NCBI RefSeq assembly: GCF_029946165.1
Contig: NZ_JAQSDZ010000005.1
Coordinates: 331,516-395,515, forward strand
Direction of reading: 5' to 3'
Source of the DNA: Methylotenera sp.
GTDB taxonomy: Bacteria; Pseudomonadota; Gammaproteobacteria; Burkholderiales; Methylophilaceae
DNA: 64,000 nt
The notes below the pieces were generated by a model, which saw only the letters and a list, made by a program, of their open reading frames with translations, had not been told where the DNA came from and did not search any database. Positions 56,943 through 64,000 of the stretch are shown piece by piece; the first letter of the stretch is position 1, and each line of letters starts with the position of its first letter. Made by a program: the position numbers and the translations under genes.

Positions 56943-56995
56943 TTAGTGTAATTAAACTACTTTGAAGTGCTGAAATTACTAAGCAAAAAAACTAC

Positions 56996-59113
56996 ATGAA
57001 TTCGCCCACACCAACTTTTAAATCACTTATTGCTATTGATGCATTTGTGCATGACCGCCAGCGCATGCTCGATACGTTGGTAGATAATTTGGAAGGCTTG
57101 GTTTATTGCAATCTTTATGACCAGCACTGGACCATGATTTATGTGAGTGATGGATGTAAAGATTTAACAGGTTACTTTCCTGATGATTTAATGTTCAATA
57201 ATTTACTTTCGTATGAAGAAGTAATCTTTAAAGATGATAGGCCGTTAGTACGAGCTGTTATTGACGAAGCAGTTAAGCTTGGTAAACGCTTTGAAGTTGA
57301 ATATCGCATTCGACATGCCAACACAGATATTGTCTGGGTGTGTGAACGCGGTAACCCGATTTATAATGCAAAAGGTCAAGTTCATGCGATAGAAGGTTTT
57401 ATTCAGAACATTACAAATCGGAAAATTGCTGAGCAGTCATTACATAATGCAGAACTTCGTTATAGATCTATTTTTGAGAATGCAATTGAAGGAATTTTTC
57501 AAACATCGACAAATGGACAATATTTAATCGTTAATCCTGCATTAGCCAAGATATATGGGTACAGCTCGCCAGAAGAGTTAATAAGCGTACTTAATAATAT
57601 TCAACAACAGCTTTATGTCATGCCTGGTCGCCGTGAAGAGTTTGTGGAAGCCATGTTAGCCAATCAAAGCGTACATAACTTTGAATCATTAGTTTATAAA
57701 AAAGATAACAGCACTATCTGGATTTCTGAAAATGCTCGCATGGTGCATGACAAAGCTGGAAATCTCCTCTATTACGAAGGTACAGTTGAGGATATAACAG
57801 CACGTAAAAACTACGACCATACACTTGAGCACCAAGCCAAGCATGACAGCCTGACAGGCTTACCTAACCGCTATATGCTCAATGATAGACTGCAACAATC
57901 TATTAATTTTGCAGACCGTCACCAAAATAAAATGGCCGTGGCTTTCGTCGATCTTGATCAGTTCAAGCTCATCAACGATAGCATGGGGCATGAGGTAGGT
58001 GATGAGTTGTTATTGATTATGGCTAAACGACTGTCTAGCAGTATTCGTGAAGTAGATACTGTGGTGAGATTAGGTGGTGATGAGTTTGTCATACTGTTGA
58101 CCAATATCGAAAGTGTGAATGATGTTTTAATTAGCATGCAGCGTGTATTGGTCGCTATTGCTGCGCCTTGCGTGATTAATGAGCTAGATTACGTTGTCAC
58201 TTCTAGCATAGGCATAAGTATCTATCCAGATGATGGTATTGAGCCGAATACACTGCTTAAAAATGCTGACACAGCGATGTATAAAGCAAAAAAAGCGGGT
58301 CGTAATAACTATCAAATTTACACTCAGGAGTTGAACGAAGCATTAACCGAACGCGTGATGATGGAGTATCGCTTAAGGCTAGCGATAGAGAACGGCGAGT
58401 TCCTGTTACATTACCAACCTAAAGTAAATTTTGCGACAGGTCAAATTAGTGGCGCTGAGGCTTTAATTCGTTGGCAAACCCCAGAAGGTGAACTGATTCC
58501 GCCTATGAAGTTCATTCATATTGCGGAAGAAACTGGGCTGATTGAGAGTATTGGCGAATGGGTGCTTATTGAAGCTTGTAAAAAGGCTAAAGAATTAAAA
58601 GAAAAAATGGGGCGATCCATCCCCATCGCAGTCAATGTTTCTCCACGGCAATTTAAACAGCCAAATCTTGTGCAGATAATCGAGAACGCTCTAGCACTTT
58701 CTAATCTTGATCCAGAATGTTTAGAGCTGGAAATCACTGAGAGCACATTAATTGATGATGCCCCGAAATTTATAAAAACACTTCATGCCCTAAAAAAGAT
58801 AGGAGTTAAGTTAGCCATTGATGACTTTGGTACAGGTTATTCAAGCTTGGCTTATCTAAAGGATTTTCCGATAGATCGTTTAAAAATAGATAAAGCCTTT
58901 GTCTGCAAACTTGAGAATGACCCTGCGAATGCCGCCATACTTAAAGCCATTATCGTGTTGGGGCAAAGCTTGGGCATGAAAGTGATTGCTGAGGGCGTTG
59001 AAACTCTTTACCAGCACGATTATTTACAGTCGATAGGTTGTGATGAACTGCAAGGCTATTACTTCAGTAAGCCAATACTTGCGATTGACTTTGAGGCATT
59101 ACTTCAAAAGTAG
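56996..59113 (+). CDS. PAS-PAS-GGDEF-EAL cyclic-di-GMP signalling protein
   Basis: A 705-residue cytoplasmic protein that could both make and degrade c-di-GMP. Two PAS domains with PAC motifs occupy about 20-140 (MIYVSDGCKDLTGYFPDD) and 150-275 (YRSIFENAIEGIFQT). The GGDEF domain has an intact active site RLGGDEFVILL (about 358-368), and the EAL domain has EAL in SGAEALIRW (about 484-492) plus the metal-binding DDFGTGYSSLAYL loop. Both catalytic motifs look functional. There is no membrane anchor. It is divergent from the sensor-CheW gene and shares its sigma-54-type regulatory region. Confidence 0.93.
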   Translation: MNSPTPTFKSLIAIDAFVHDRQRMLDTLVDNLEGLVYCNLYDQHWTMIYVSDGCKDLTGYFPDDLMFNNLLSYEEVIFKDDRPLVRAVIDEAVKLGKRFEVEYRIRHANTDIVWVCERGNPIYNAKGQVHAIEGFIQNITNRKIAEQSLHNAELRYRSIFENAIEGIFQTSTNGQYLIVNPALAKIYGYSSPEELISVLNNIQQQLYVMPGRREEFVEAMLANQSVHNFESLVYKKDNSTIWISENARMVHDKAGNLLYYEGTVEDITARKNYDHTLEHQAKHDSLTGLPNRYMLNDRLQQSINFADRHQNKMAVAFVDLDQFKLINDSMGHEVGDELLLIMAKRLSSSIREVDTVVRLGGDEFVILLTNIESVNDVLISMQRVLVAIAAPCVINELDYVVTSSIGISIYPDDGIEPNTLLKNADTAMYKAKKAGRNNYQIYTQELNEALTERVMMEYRLRLAIENGEFLLHYQPKVNFATGQISGAEALIRWQTPEGELIPPMKFIHIAEETGLIESIGEWVLIEACKKAKELKEKMGRSIPIAVNVSPRQFKQPNLVQIIENALALSNLDPECLELEITESTLIDDAPKFIKTLHALKKIGVKLAIDDFGTGYSSLAYLKDFPIDRLKIDKAFVCKLENDPANAAILKAIIVLGQSLGMKVIAEGVETLYQHDYLQSIGCDELQGYYFSKPILAIDFEALLQK

Positions 59114-59165
59114 ATTCTTCATTAGATTCATAGCAAGATAATTTTAGATACTCTGCCGTTCCACA

Positions 59166-59738
59166 TTATTTATTCACATGTGGCCCAGCATTGTAATTGA
59201 TGATTTCAGTGCTTTGTGACACATGAATTAATTTCTCAGTATCGAATCCGAGCTCTTTAGCTTGCGCAATCAAATGTTGTTTAATCGGGTAGGTGAGTTG
59301 TGGCGTTCTGGAAAGAATCCATAAATAGGATTTATTCGGACCACAAATCATGACATAGTTATAGTATGGTTTGTCTAACACCATTATGTTATAAGCGCCG
59401 TAGAATGGCCCAAAGAATGATACTTTAAGCTTACCCGTATTGGTTTTATCGGCATTGGGCGGGTCGACAAAATAAGCTTTGCCTTCGGCTTCTTTCCATT
59501 CATTAGTTTTAGCATTAAAACCGCGATTAATGACTTTAATGCCGCCATCTTCACGCAAGCTGTAAGTGGCCGTTACTTTTTCTAAATCACGTTCAAATGA
59601 ATGGTCTAGCCTAGCAATTTCGTACCAAGTTCCCAGGTATTGGCTTGCATCTACGCTATCAACCACCTTCACATTTTCAGGTGTTCCCATACATGCCGTG
59701 AGTACTAGAGCTGCAATCCAAGGAAAAATATTTTTCAT
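59166..59738 (-). CDS. blc: Bacterial lipocalin (Blc-like lipoprotein)
   Basis: A 190-residue outer-membrane lipoprotein with a lipobox LTAC (C16). The lipocalin signature YLGTWYEIARLDHSFERDLEKV is split here only by family-typical residues, and the second block YVMICGPNKSYLWILSRTP is clear. Blc-type lipocalins bind fatty acids or lysophospholipids and are linked to membrane stress. It is convergent with the GGDEF-EAL gene (52 bp) and follows rsuA on the same strand by 45 bp. Confidence 0.93.
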   Translation of the reverse strand: MKNIFPWIAALVLTACMGTPENVKVVDSVDASQYLGTWYEIARLDHSFERDLEKVTATYSLREDGGIKVINRGFNAKTNEWKEAEGKAYFVDPPNADKTNTGKLKVSFFGPFYGAYNIMVLDKPYYNYVMICGPNKSYLWILSRTPQLTYPIKQHLIAQAKELGFDTEKLIHVSQSTEIINYNAGPHVNK

Positions 59739-59783
59739 TTAATAGACCTCTATTTTTTTCTTTAAAGCTAACTATGTGATCGC

Positions 59784-60521
59784 TTAAGCTTTTTCAGCGT
59801 TGTTCAAGGAGGTCAGTTCCGCTTCTGTTAACCAACGCCATTCGCCAACGCCTAAGTCATCAGGCAGCTTCACTTCGCCAATTTGGATGCGCTTTAATCT
59901 TTCTACACGATTGCTAATGGCGGCCACCATGCGCTTAACTTGGTGATATTTACCTTCAGCTAGCGTCATGTGGATAATGTTTTCAGTGATGCGTGTACAG
60001 GCGAGTGCGGCAATCGGCGCATCTTCATCGATTAATTGCACGCCTTTTAAAATGTGAGCAATTTGTTCATCGTTCATTGGGTGTTTACAAGTCACTTCAT
60101 AGACTTTTGGCACCTTATGTTTTGGCGAACTCATGCGATGTATAAATTGCCCATCATCTGAAATTAGAATTAACCCCGTGGTGTCCTCATCTAACCTGCC
60201 AATACATTGCACATCACGCACCACCAATGGGTGAGGCAGTAAACTGTAGATGGTAGGGTGGTGCTGGGTTTTGTGTGAGCATTCGTAATTGCTCGGTTTA
60301 TGCAACATTAAGTAAGATTTTTCGCGGTAATCCCACGCTTCACCTTTTACCGTGTATTGCAGATTTTCAGTTTCAAACTCTGCGTCAGGGTCATCACAAA
60401 TTTCACCATTGACGGTGACCTCTTGATTGAGAATTAGAATGCGGCACAACTTACGTGCGCCAAAGCCTTGATTGCAAATAATGCGTTCAAGCGGAAGTTT
60501 TGATTTTAGTTTTTTAGCCAT
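59784..60521 (-). CDS. rsuA: 16S rRNA pseudouridine(516) synthase
   Basis: RsuA makes pseudouridine 516 in 16S rRNA. The 245 residues contain an N-terminal S4-like RNA-binding domain (LERIICNQGFGARKLCRILI) and the catalytic aspartate in IGRLDEDTTGLILISDDG. The sequence GKYHQVKRMVAAISNRVERLKRIQIG is characteristic of the RsuA/RluE/RluB group. RsuA is preferred over the others by length and overall pattern, but this is not certain. Confidence 0.88.
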   Translation of the reverse strand: MAKKLKSKLPLERIICNQGFGARKLCRILILNQEVTVNGEICDDPDAEFETENLQYTVKGEAWDYREKSYLMLHKPSNYECSHKTQHHPTIYSLLPHPLVVRDVQCIGRLDEDTTGLILISDDGQFIHRMSSPKHKVPKVYEVTCKHPMNDEQIAHILKGVQLIDEDAPIAALACTRITENIIHMTLAEGKYHQVKRMVAAISNRVERLKRIQIGEVKLPDDLGVGEWRWLTEAELTSLNNAEKA

Positions 60522-60679
60522 ACGCTCATTATAACGTTAGCCATTAAAAAGCCAGCGTATTGTGAGTTTTAAAGTGCTTGATTTTGATTGTTAACATCTA
60601 GATGATTTACTTAAATCCTAATACGTTCAAAGGTGAGTTTCGGTTAAACTGTCATTTTTAATAGTTAGATAATTGTTCA

Positions 60680-61465
60680 ATGTCATTTAAACACATCATT
60701 TCACGCGACAACCCAGTTTTTAAACAGCTTAAAAAATTAGCGGATAATTCGCGTGAGCGCCGTAGTGAAGGGCAAACTTTATTAGATGGTGTACATTTAA
60801 TAGAAGCTTATATGGCTACTTTTGGTGAGCCTGTGCTGATTATAATTCCAGAAGGTAAAAGTAGTGTTGAAGCGACTGGCTTGATTCAGAACTTGACGGA
60901 AATTTCAACCATTATGCTGCCAACATTGATGTTTGCTGAACTAACGCCAGTAGCAAGTGCAACTGGTATTTTGGCGCTGGTTAAGATTCCACAATTAACT
61001 GCGCCAGAGCAACTGAAATTTGCATTGATGTTAGAAGATATTCAAGACCCTGGTAATTTAGGCAGCATGTTGCGCACAGCGGCGGCGGCGGGTGTAGAAG
61101 CAGTTTATCTGAGCACAAGTTGTACTGATGCATGGTCGCCAAAAGCCTTACGCGGCGGACAGGGCGCCCAATTTGTATTGCCTATTGTTGAGCGTGCTAA
61201 TTTAATTGCAGAGTTAGATAATTTTAACGGCAACAGTTATGCAACCGCTATGCACGGCGAGTCGCTCTATGCGCAAGATTTAACGCAAGCAACTGCGTTT
61301 GTGATTGGTAATGAAGGCGCGGGGTTGAGAAAGCAAACCATAGCCGCTGCGGATAAAAGTATTACTATCCCAATGACAGAAAGCCAATTCGGTTCGGTAG
61401 AGTCACTTAATGCAGGGGCAGCTGCGGCTATTTGTTTATTTGAGCGTAAACGACAAATACTATGA
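60680..61465 (+). CDS. TrmH (SpoU) family RNA 2'-O-methyltransferase
   Basis: A SPOUT methyltransferase of 261 residues that methylates a ribose in rRNA or tRNA. The N-terminal substrate-binding domain (KKLADNSRERRSEGQTLLDGVHLI) precedes the catalytic knot with LEDIQDPGNLGSMLRTAAAAG, FVIGNEGAGL and the end motif IPMTESQFGSVESLNAGAAAA. The exact target nucleotide cannot be inferred. It overlaps the pilin-like gene by 4 bp (ATGA). Confidence 0.92.
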   Translation: MSFKHIISRDNPVFKQLKKLADNSRERRSEGQTLLDGVHLIEAYMATFGEPVLIIIPEGKSSVEATGLIQNLTEISTIMLPTLMFAELTPVASATGILALVKIPQLTAPEQLKFALMLEDIQDPGNLGSMLRTAAAAGVEAVYLSTSCTDAWSPKALRGGQGAQFVLPIVERANLIAELDNFNGNSYATAMHGESLYAQDLTQATAFVIGNEGAGLRKQTIAAADKSITIPMTESQFGSVESLNAGAAAAICLFERKRQIL

Positions 61466-61950
61466 TTACTGTAAAACTAAAACAAACAGGTTTTTCTGCT
61501 ATCGAAATGATGGTGGTCGTTGCGATTATTGCAATCTTGGCGATGATTGCCATTCCTTCTAGCATGGGACGCATAGTTAAAGAGCACGTCAATGCAGCAT
61601 TGCCATTGGCGGATATCGTTAAAGAACCTATAGCTGCTGCATGGAAGCTAACCAAAACCTTGCCTGCTGATAATAAAGAAGCAGGCCTGCCTGATGCAGA
61701 TAAAATTGTGAGTAATTTTATAAGTTCAGTTGAAGTGAAAAATGGCGCTATTCACATGACATTTGGCAATAAAGCACATTCAAAACTTAAAGGTAAAGTA
61801 TTGTCGTTGCGACCTGCGGTCATTGAAGAGTCTCAAATCGTACCAGTGACGTGGGTGTGTGGTGACGCTAAAGCACCCGATAAAATGGCGCTAAAAGGCG
61901 AAAACAGAACGAATGTTGCCCCTGAGTTTTTACCGATGATGTGTAGGTAA
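61462..61950 (+). CDS. Type IV pilin-like protein
   Basis: The 162-residue protein has a short leader of ten residues and a prepilin peptidase site G10/F11, followed by SAIEMMVVVAIIAILAMIAI with the conserved glutamate at +5 (E15). The C-terminal domain contains two cysteines (about residues 132 and 161) that could form a pilin disulfide loop. Length and sequence suit a minor pilin or a PilA-like subunit. No other pilus gene is near, and it is coupled to an RNA methyltransferase gene, which is odd. Confidence 0.85.
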   Translation: MITVKLKQTGFSAIEMMVVVAIIAILAMIAIPSSMGRIVKEHVNAALPLADIVKEPIAAAWKLTKTLPADNKEAGLPDADKIVSNFISSVEVKNGAIHMTFGNKAHSKLKGKVLSLRPAVIEESQIVPVTWVCGDAKAPDKMALKGENRTNVAPEFLPMMCR

Positions 61951-61977
61951 AATCTATGTGGATAATTTGCTAATTGT

Positions 61978-62883
61978 TTAGTGAATTTTAGGGCTAGTGG
62001 TCAGCGCTACTTCAGTCGCCACTAATTGCGCGGCATCAACCTTATCAAAAGCATAATGCGCATTACAAAAGTCGCAGTTAACCTCAATTTTGCCTTGTTC
62101 TTCAATGATGCTATTGATTTCTTCATCCCCCAGCATGCGTAACATATTGGATACGCTTTCACGAGTGCAACTACAAAAGAATTGCGTGATGCTAGGTTCA
62201 AATAGACGTACATCTTCTTCGTGAAATAAACGGGTAATCAGTGTTTCAGTCGGCAAGTTAAGTAGTTCATCATCCGTCACGGTGCCAGCTAAATAACCAA
62301 CACGGTTCCAAATATCTTCATCATGTATTTGCGTTTCTTGGTTCATGGTTTCTGGTAATTTCTGTATCAGCATGCCTGCAGCAGAGTCACCATCGCAACT
62401 TAACCAAATTTTGGTGTCAATTTGCTCTGAGCGCATCATGTAGTTTTCTAACACTGCGCTAATGCTATCTCCCTCTATTGGCACGATTCCTTGATAGGCT
62501 TGCCCGTCCTTTGGGTCTAGCGTAATCATGAATTGACCTTGTTCGATTAGCTCAAACAAGTTTTGATCATCGGCTACTTCACCACTCCATTTAGCCGTGG
62601 CGCGCATTTTTATTGTGGTGCCAATATCTGAATTACATTCGACCACTAAAAGCTTTAACGCACCTTTGCTTTGAATTTGCATCACCAAAGAGCCATTCAT
62701 TTTAAGTGTAGCTGCGAGGAGGGCGCTGGCAGCCATTAACTCGCCAAGCGCTTTTCGTAAGCCTGTAGGCAGATGTTGTTTATTCAGAGCTTGCTGTAAT
62801 GTTTGCGTTAAGTTGACTAGGTTGCCACGTACTGGCGTGTTTTCAAATACGAAGCGTTGCAGAGTGTCTTGATATGTTTTCAT
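61978..62883 (-). CDS. hslO: Redox-regulated chaperone Hsp33
   Basis: Hsp33 becomes an active holdase when oxidised. The redox switch near the C-terminus has the zinc cysteines CSC (in FFCSCTRE) and CDFC (in NCDFCNAHY), separated by about 30 residues. The N-terminal substrate domain starts RFVFENTPVRGNLVNLTQTL. The 301 residues are close to the usual 290. It is convergent with the pilin-like gene and 28 bp downstream of the DUF3301 gene. Confidence 0.96.
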   Translation of the reverse strand: MKTYQDTLQRFVFENTPVRGNLVNLTQTLQQALNKQHLPTGLRKALGELMAASALLAATLKMNGSLVMQIQSKGALKLLVVECNSDIGTTIKMRATAKWSGEVADDQNLFELIEQGQFMITLDPKDGQAYQGIVPIEGDSISAVLENYMMRSEQIDTKIWLSCDGDSAAGMLIQKLPETMNQETQIHDEDIWNRVGYLAGTVTDDELLNLPTETLITRLFHEEDVRLFEPSITQFFCSCTRESVSNMLRMLGDEEINSIIEEQGKIEVNCDFCNAHYAFDKVDAAQLVATEVALTTSPKIH

Positions 62884-62911
62884 GCCGCCATTTTAACATA
62901 GGGCGGTTAAG

Positions 62912-63214
62912 TTATTGCTGATAAGGTGGAATGTCCCAGCTCAGTAACTCATTTCCAAGCAGTATCAAATGGCAATGCAATCGATCCGCGCCATTGGCGC
63001 TAACATCAAATTCATAAGTGCGTAAAAACCGCACATGCCCACGACTATTACGCCCAAGCCATAATTTGTTACATGCTACAGTTTCATCAAGTAGTTGCAG
63101 ATTAAAACGTGAGGCGAGCTCGTGACCTAATAAAATTGCGCGTTCTCGTTTGTCCATACTATCTAGCCAATACCAACCCATACCAATGAGTATGGCTAAT
63201 AATGCAATTTCCAT
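62912..63214 (-). CDS. DUF3301 family protein
   Basis: A 100-residue protein with an N-terminal membrane segment (about 1-18, ending WYWLDS) followed by a conserved cytoplasmic domain. The pattern RERAILLGHELASRFNLQLLDETVA and the following RFLRTYEFDVSANGADR match DUF3301. The function is unknown. It lies 28 bp upstream of hslO on the same strand. Confidence 0.85.
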   Translation of the reverse strand: MEIALLAILIGMGWYWLDSMDKRERAILLGHELASRFNLQLLDETVACNKLWLGRNSRGHVRFLRTYEFDVSANGADRLHCHLILLGNELLSWDIPPYQQ

Positions 63215-63363
63215 GCTGTGTTCTTTCCTAGGTTTTATTTTTTATGAGTAACTTTTATGACGTCATTGGCGATTTAAATTATTTATACTGAAAAAAAGTC
63301 TATTATTATGTCGAATTGTAAGCTAAAGCTACCGCATATCAGATATAGTTTTATGAAGTCATT

Positions 63364-63963
63364 ATGAAGAATTGCAATCTAATGGATCAAACGCGTGAAG
63401 ATGAAGCCGTTAGGGCTTATTTAAAGCTACTGCAGACCAAGGGTGCGGTTAACTCAGCGTTACTTAGGCGTTCCCAGTTTTTAGAGAAGCTGATTGTGAG
63501 CCTTGCAGGAAAAGAGTTAGATGGCAATGAATATCGCGAGGCGTTGGAACCGCTGATGGAAACCATGCCAACCGATGATTGGCACGATTGTTTGACTGCC
63601 GCACGTGAGTTCTTCCCATTTTGGAAAGAGGATTTTAAAGCGATTGCTGCATTAAATATCAATCCAGGTTTTGACATCACCCCCACACAATGGAAGCCAT
63701 TACCAATGACATTAAAGTTGTTAATGGAAAGCTTAACCACGGAGAAATTTGAGGCATCAGAAAATTGGCCATTAAAAGCCTATGCCCAAGCGCTTCGCCA
63801 AGAGGGTTCAGAGCAATCTTTGGTCGATACGCGCGTTAAGTTGGCAAAAATCATAGTGGTACGTTTAAAAAATGCACCAGTGAAAAATCATAAATCTTAT
63901 CGAACAGCGGTTGACCTAACGCTACCACTATTTAACATTAAAAATGGGGCTGTAGTAGATTAG
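63364..63963 (+). CDS. Unknown soluble protein
   Basis: I do not recognise this 199-residue protein. It is soluble, mostly helical by appearance and has no signal peptide. Notable segments are a conserved-looking DWHDCLTAAREFFPFWKEDFKAIAAL (about 77-102, given here in part), then WKPLPMTLKLLMESL and a C-terminal FNIKNGAVVD. An in-frame second start is possible at M7 (63382). The stop codon lies in the left arm of a palindrome that precedes the next gene. A ProQ/FinO assignment was considered and not supported. Confidence 0.55.
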   Translation: MKNCNLMDQTREDEAVRAYLKLLQTKGAVNSALLRRSQFLEKLIVSLAGKELDGNEYREALEPLMETMPTDDWHDCLTAAREFFPFWKEDFKAIAALNINPGFDITPTQWKPLPMTLKLLMESLTTEKFEASENWPLKAYAQALRQEGSEQSLVDTRVKLAKIIVVRLKNAPVKNHKSYRTAVDLTLPLFNIKNGAVVD

Positions 63964-63979
63964 CATAAATGTTATGCTA
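63961..63979. promoter_or_regulatory. 19-bp palindrome before the next gene
   Basis: TAGCATAA (63961-63968) and TTATGCTA (63972-63979) form a perfect 8-bp inverted repeat with a 3-nt centre. It includes the stop codon of the preceding gene and lies 4 bp before an ATG at 63984 that opens a frame running off the window. It could be an operator or a small hairpin. Confidence 0.4.
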
Positions 63980-64000
63980 AATAAATGAAGCTAAGTCATT

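Noticed and set aside
63364..63963. ProQ/FinO RNA chaperone
   Set aside because: The FFPFWKEDF segment is superficially similar, but the rest of the protein does not follow the FinO-domain pattern.

Overview
The window looks like the chromosome of a methylotrophic betaproteobacterium, most likely a member of the Methylophilaceae (Methylotenera/Methylophilus type). The reasons are a complete mxaRSACKL set of methanol dehydrogenase maturation genes, the betaproteobacterial gene order tyrA-aroA-cmk-rpsA-ihfB-lapB-pyrF and alaA-hom-thrC, the adjacent bpt-aat pair, and a fairly AT-rich base composition. This placement is inferred from gene content only; no rRNA gene is present. Almost all of the window is chromosomal housekeeping DNA. 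I see no tRNA or rRNA gene, no insertion sequence, no CRISPR array and no prophage.

Layout. 1-7.2 kb: end of an unknown gene, a retropepsin-like protease, iscX, glyA-nrdR-(hypothetical)-ribD-tatD-like, then mtnA with a FucA-like class II aldolase (probable DHAP-shunt salvage of methylthioribose phosphate). 7.6-12.8 kb: pyrG, eno, ftsB, ygfZ and a divergent ygfX. 12.8-18.3 kb: mxaRSACKL operon on the minus strand without the structural mxaF/mxaI genes. 18.8-26.6 kb: fabA-fabB, a DUF1439 lipoprotein, an Mth938-type protein, alaA-hom-thrC and thyA. 26.6-30.7 kb: an EF-hand protein flanked by RNA hairpins, then arsRCDA with no arsenite pump. 30.8-35.3 kb: GlrR-QseG-GlrK sigma-54 two-component system, folA, comEA. 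35.4-44.1 kb: pyrF, lapB, ihfB, rpsA, cmk, aroA, tyrA, bpt, aat on the minus strand. 44.2-47.8 kb: copper locus (Cys/His-rich small protein, TolC-like lipoprotein, Tat-exported multicopper oxidase, DUF3147). 47.9-51.0 kb: YgiQ radical SAM and a TraB/GumN protein. 51.2-59.1 kb: the most unusual part, an ammonium transporter with a coupled small unknown protein, an unknown 245-residue protein, a cytoplasmic double-sensor protein fused to a CheW domain, and a PAS-GGDEF-EAL protein. 59.1-64.0 kb: lipocalin, rsuA, trmH-type methyltransferase, a lone pilin-like protein, hslO, a DUF3301 protein and an unknown protein.

The best candidate for an undescribed system is at 51.2-59.1 kb. Three of its promoters (amtB, the sensor-CheW gene, and the GGDEF-EAL gene) carry GG-N10-GC sigma-54 signatures, and two of them face each other across one shared regulatory region. 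That suggests a sigma-54 (probably nitrogen-linked) regulon that couples ammonium uptake to chemotaxis-array input and c-di-GMP. Other notable points are a leader before tyrA with three copies of one 11-mer that allow mutually exclusive hairpins, a near-perfect 26-bp palindrome over the predicted mxaR -35 box, an orphan terminator and a triple-hairpin 3' region around the EF-hand gene (candidate small RNAs), REP doublets of the GTAG class, a ribosomal protein S1 missing its sixth S1 domain, and a nested palindrome that contains the ftsB start codon.
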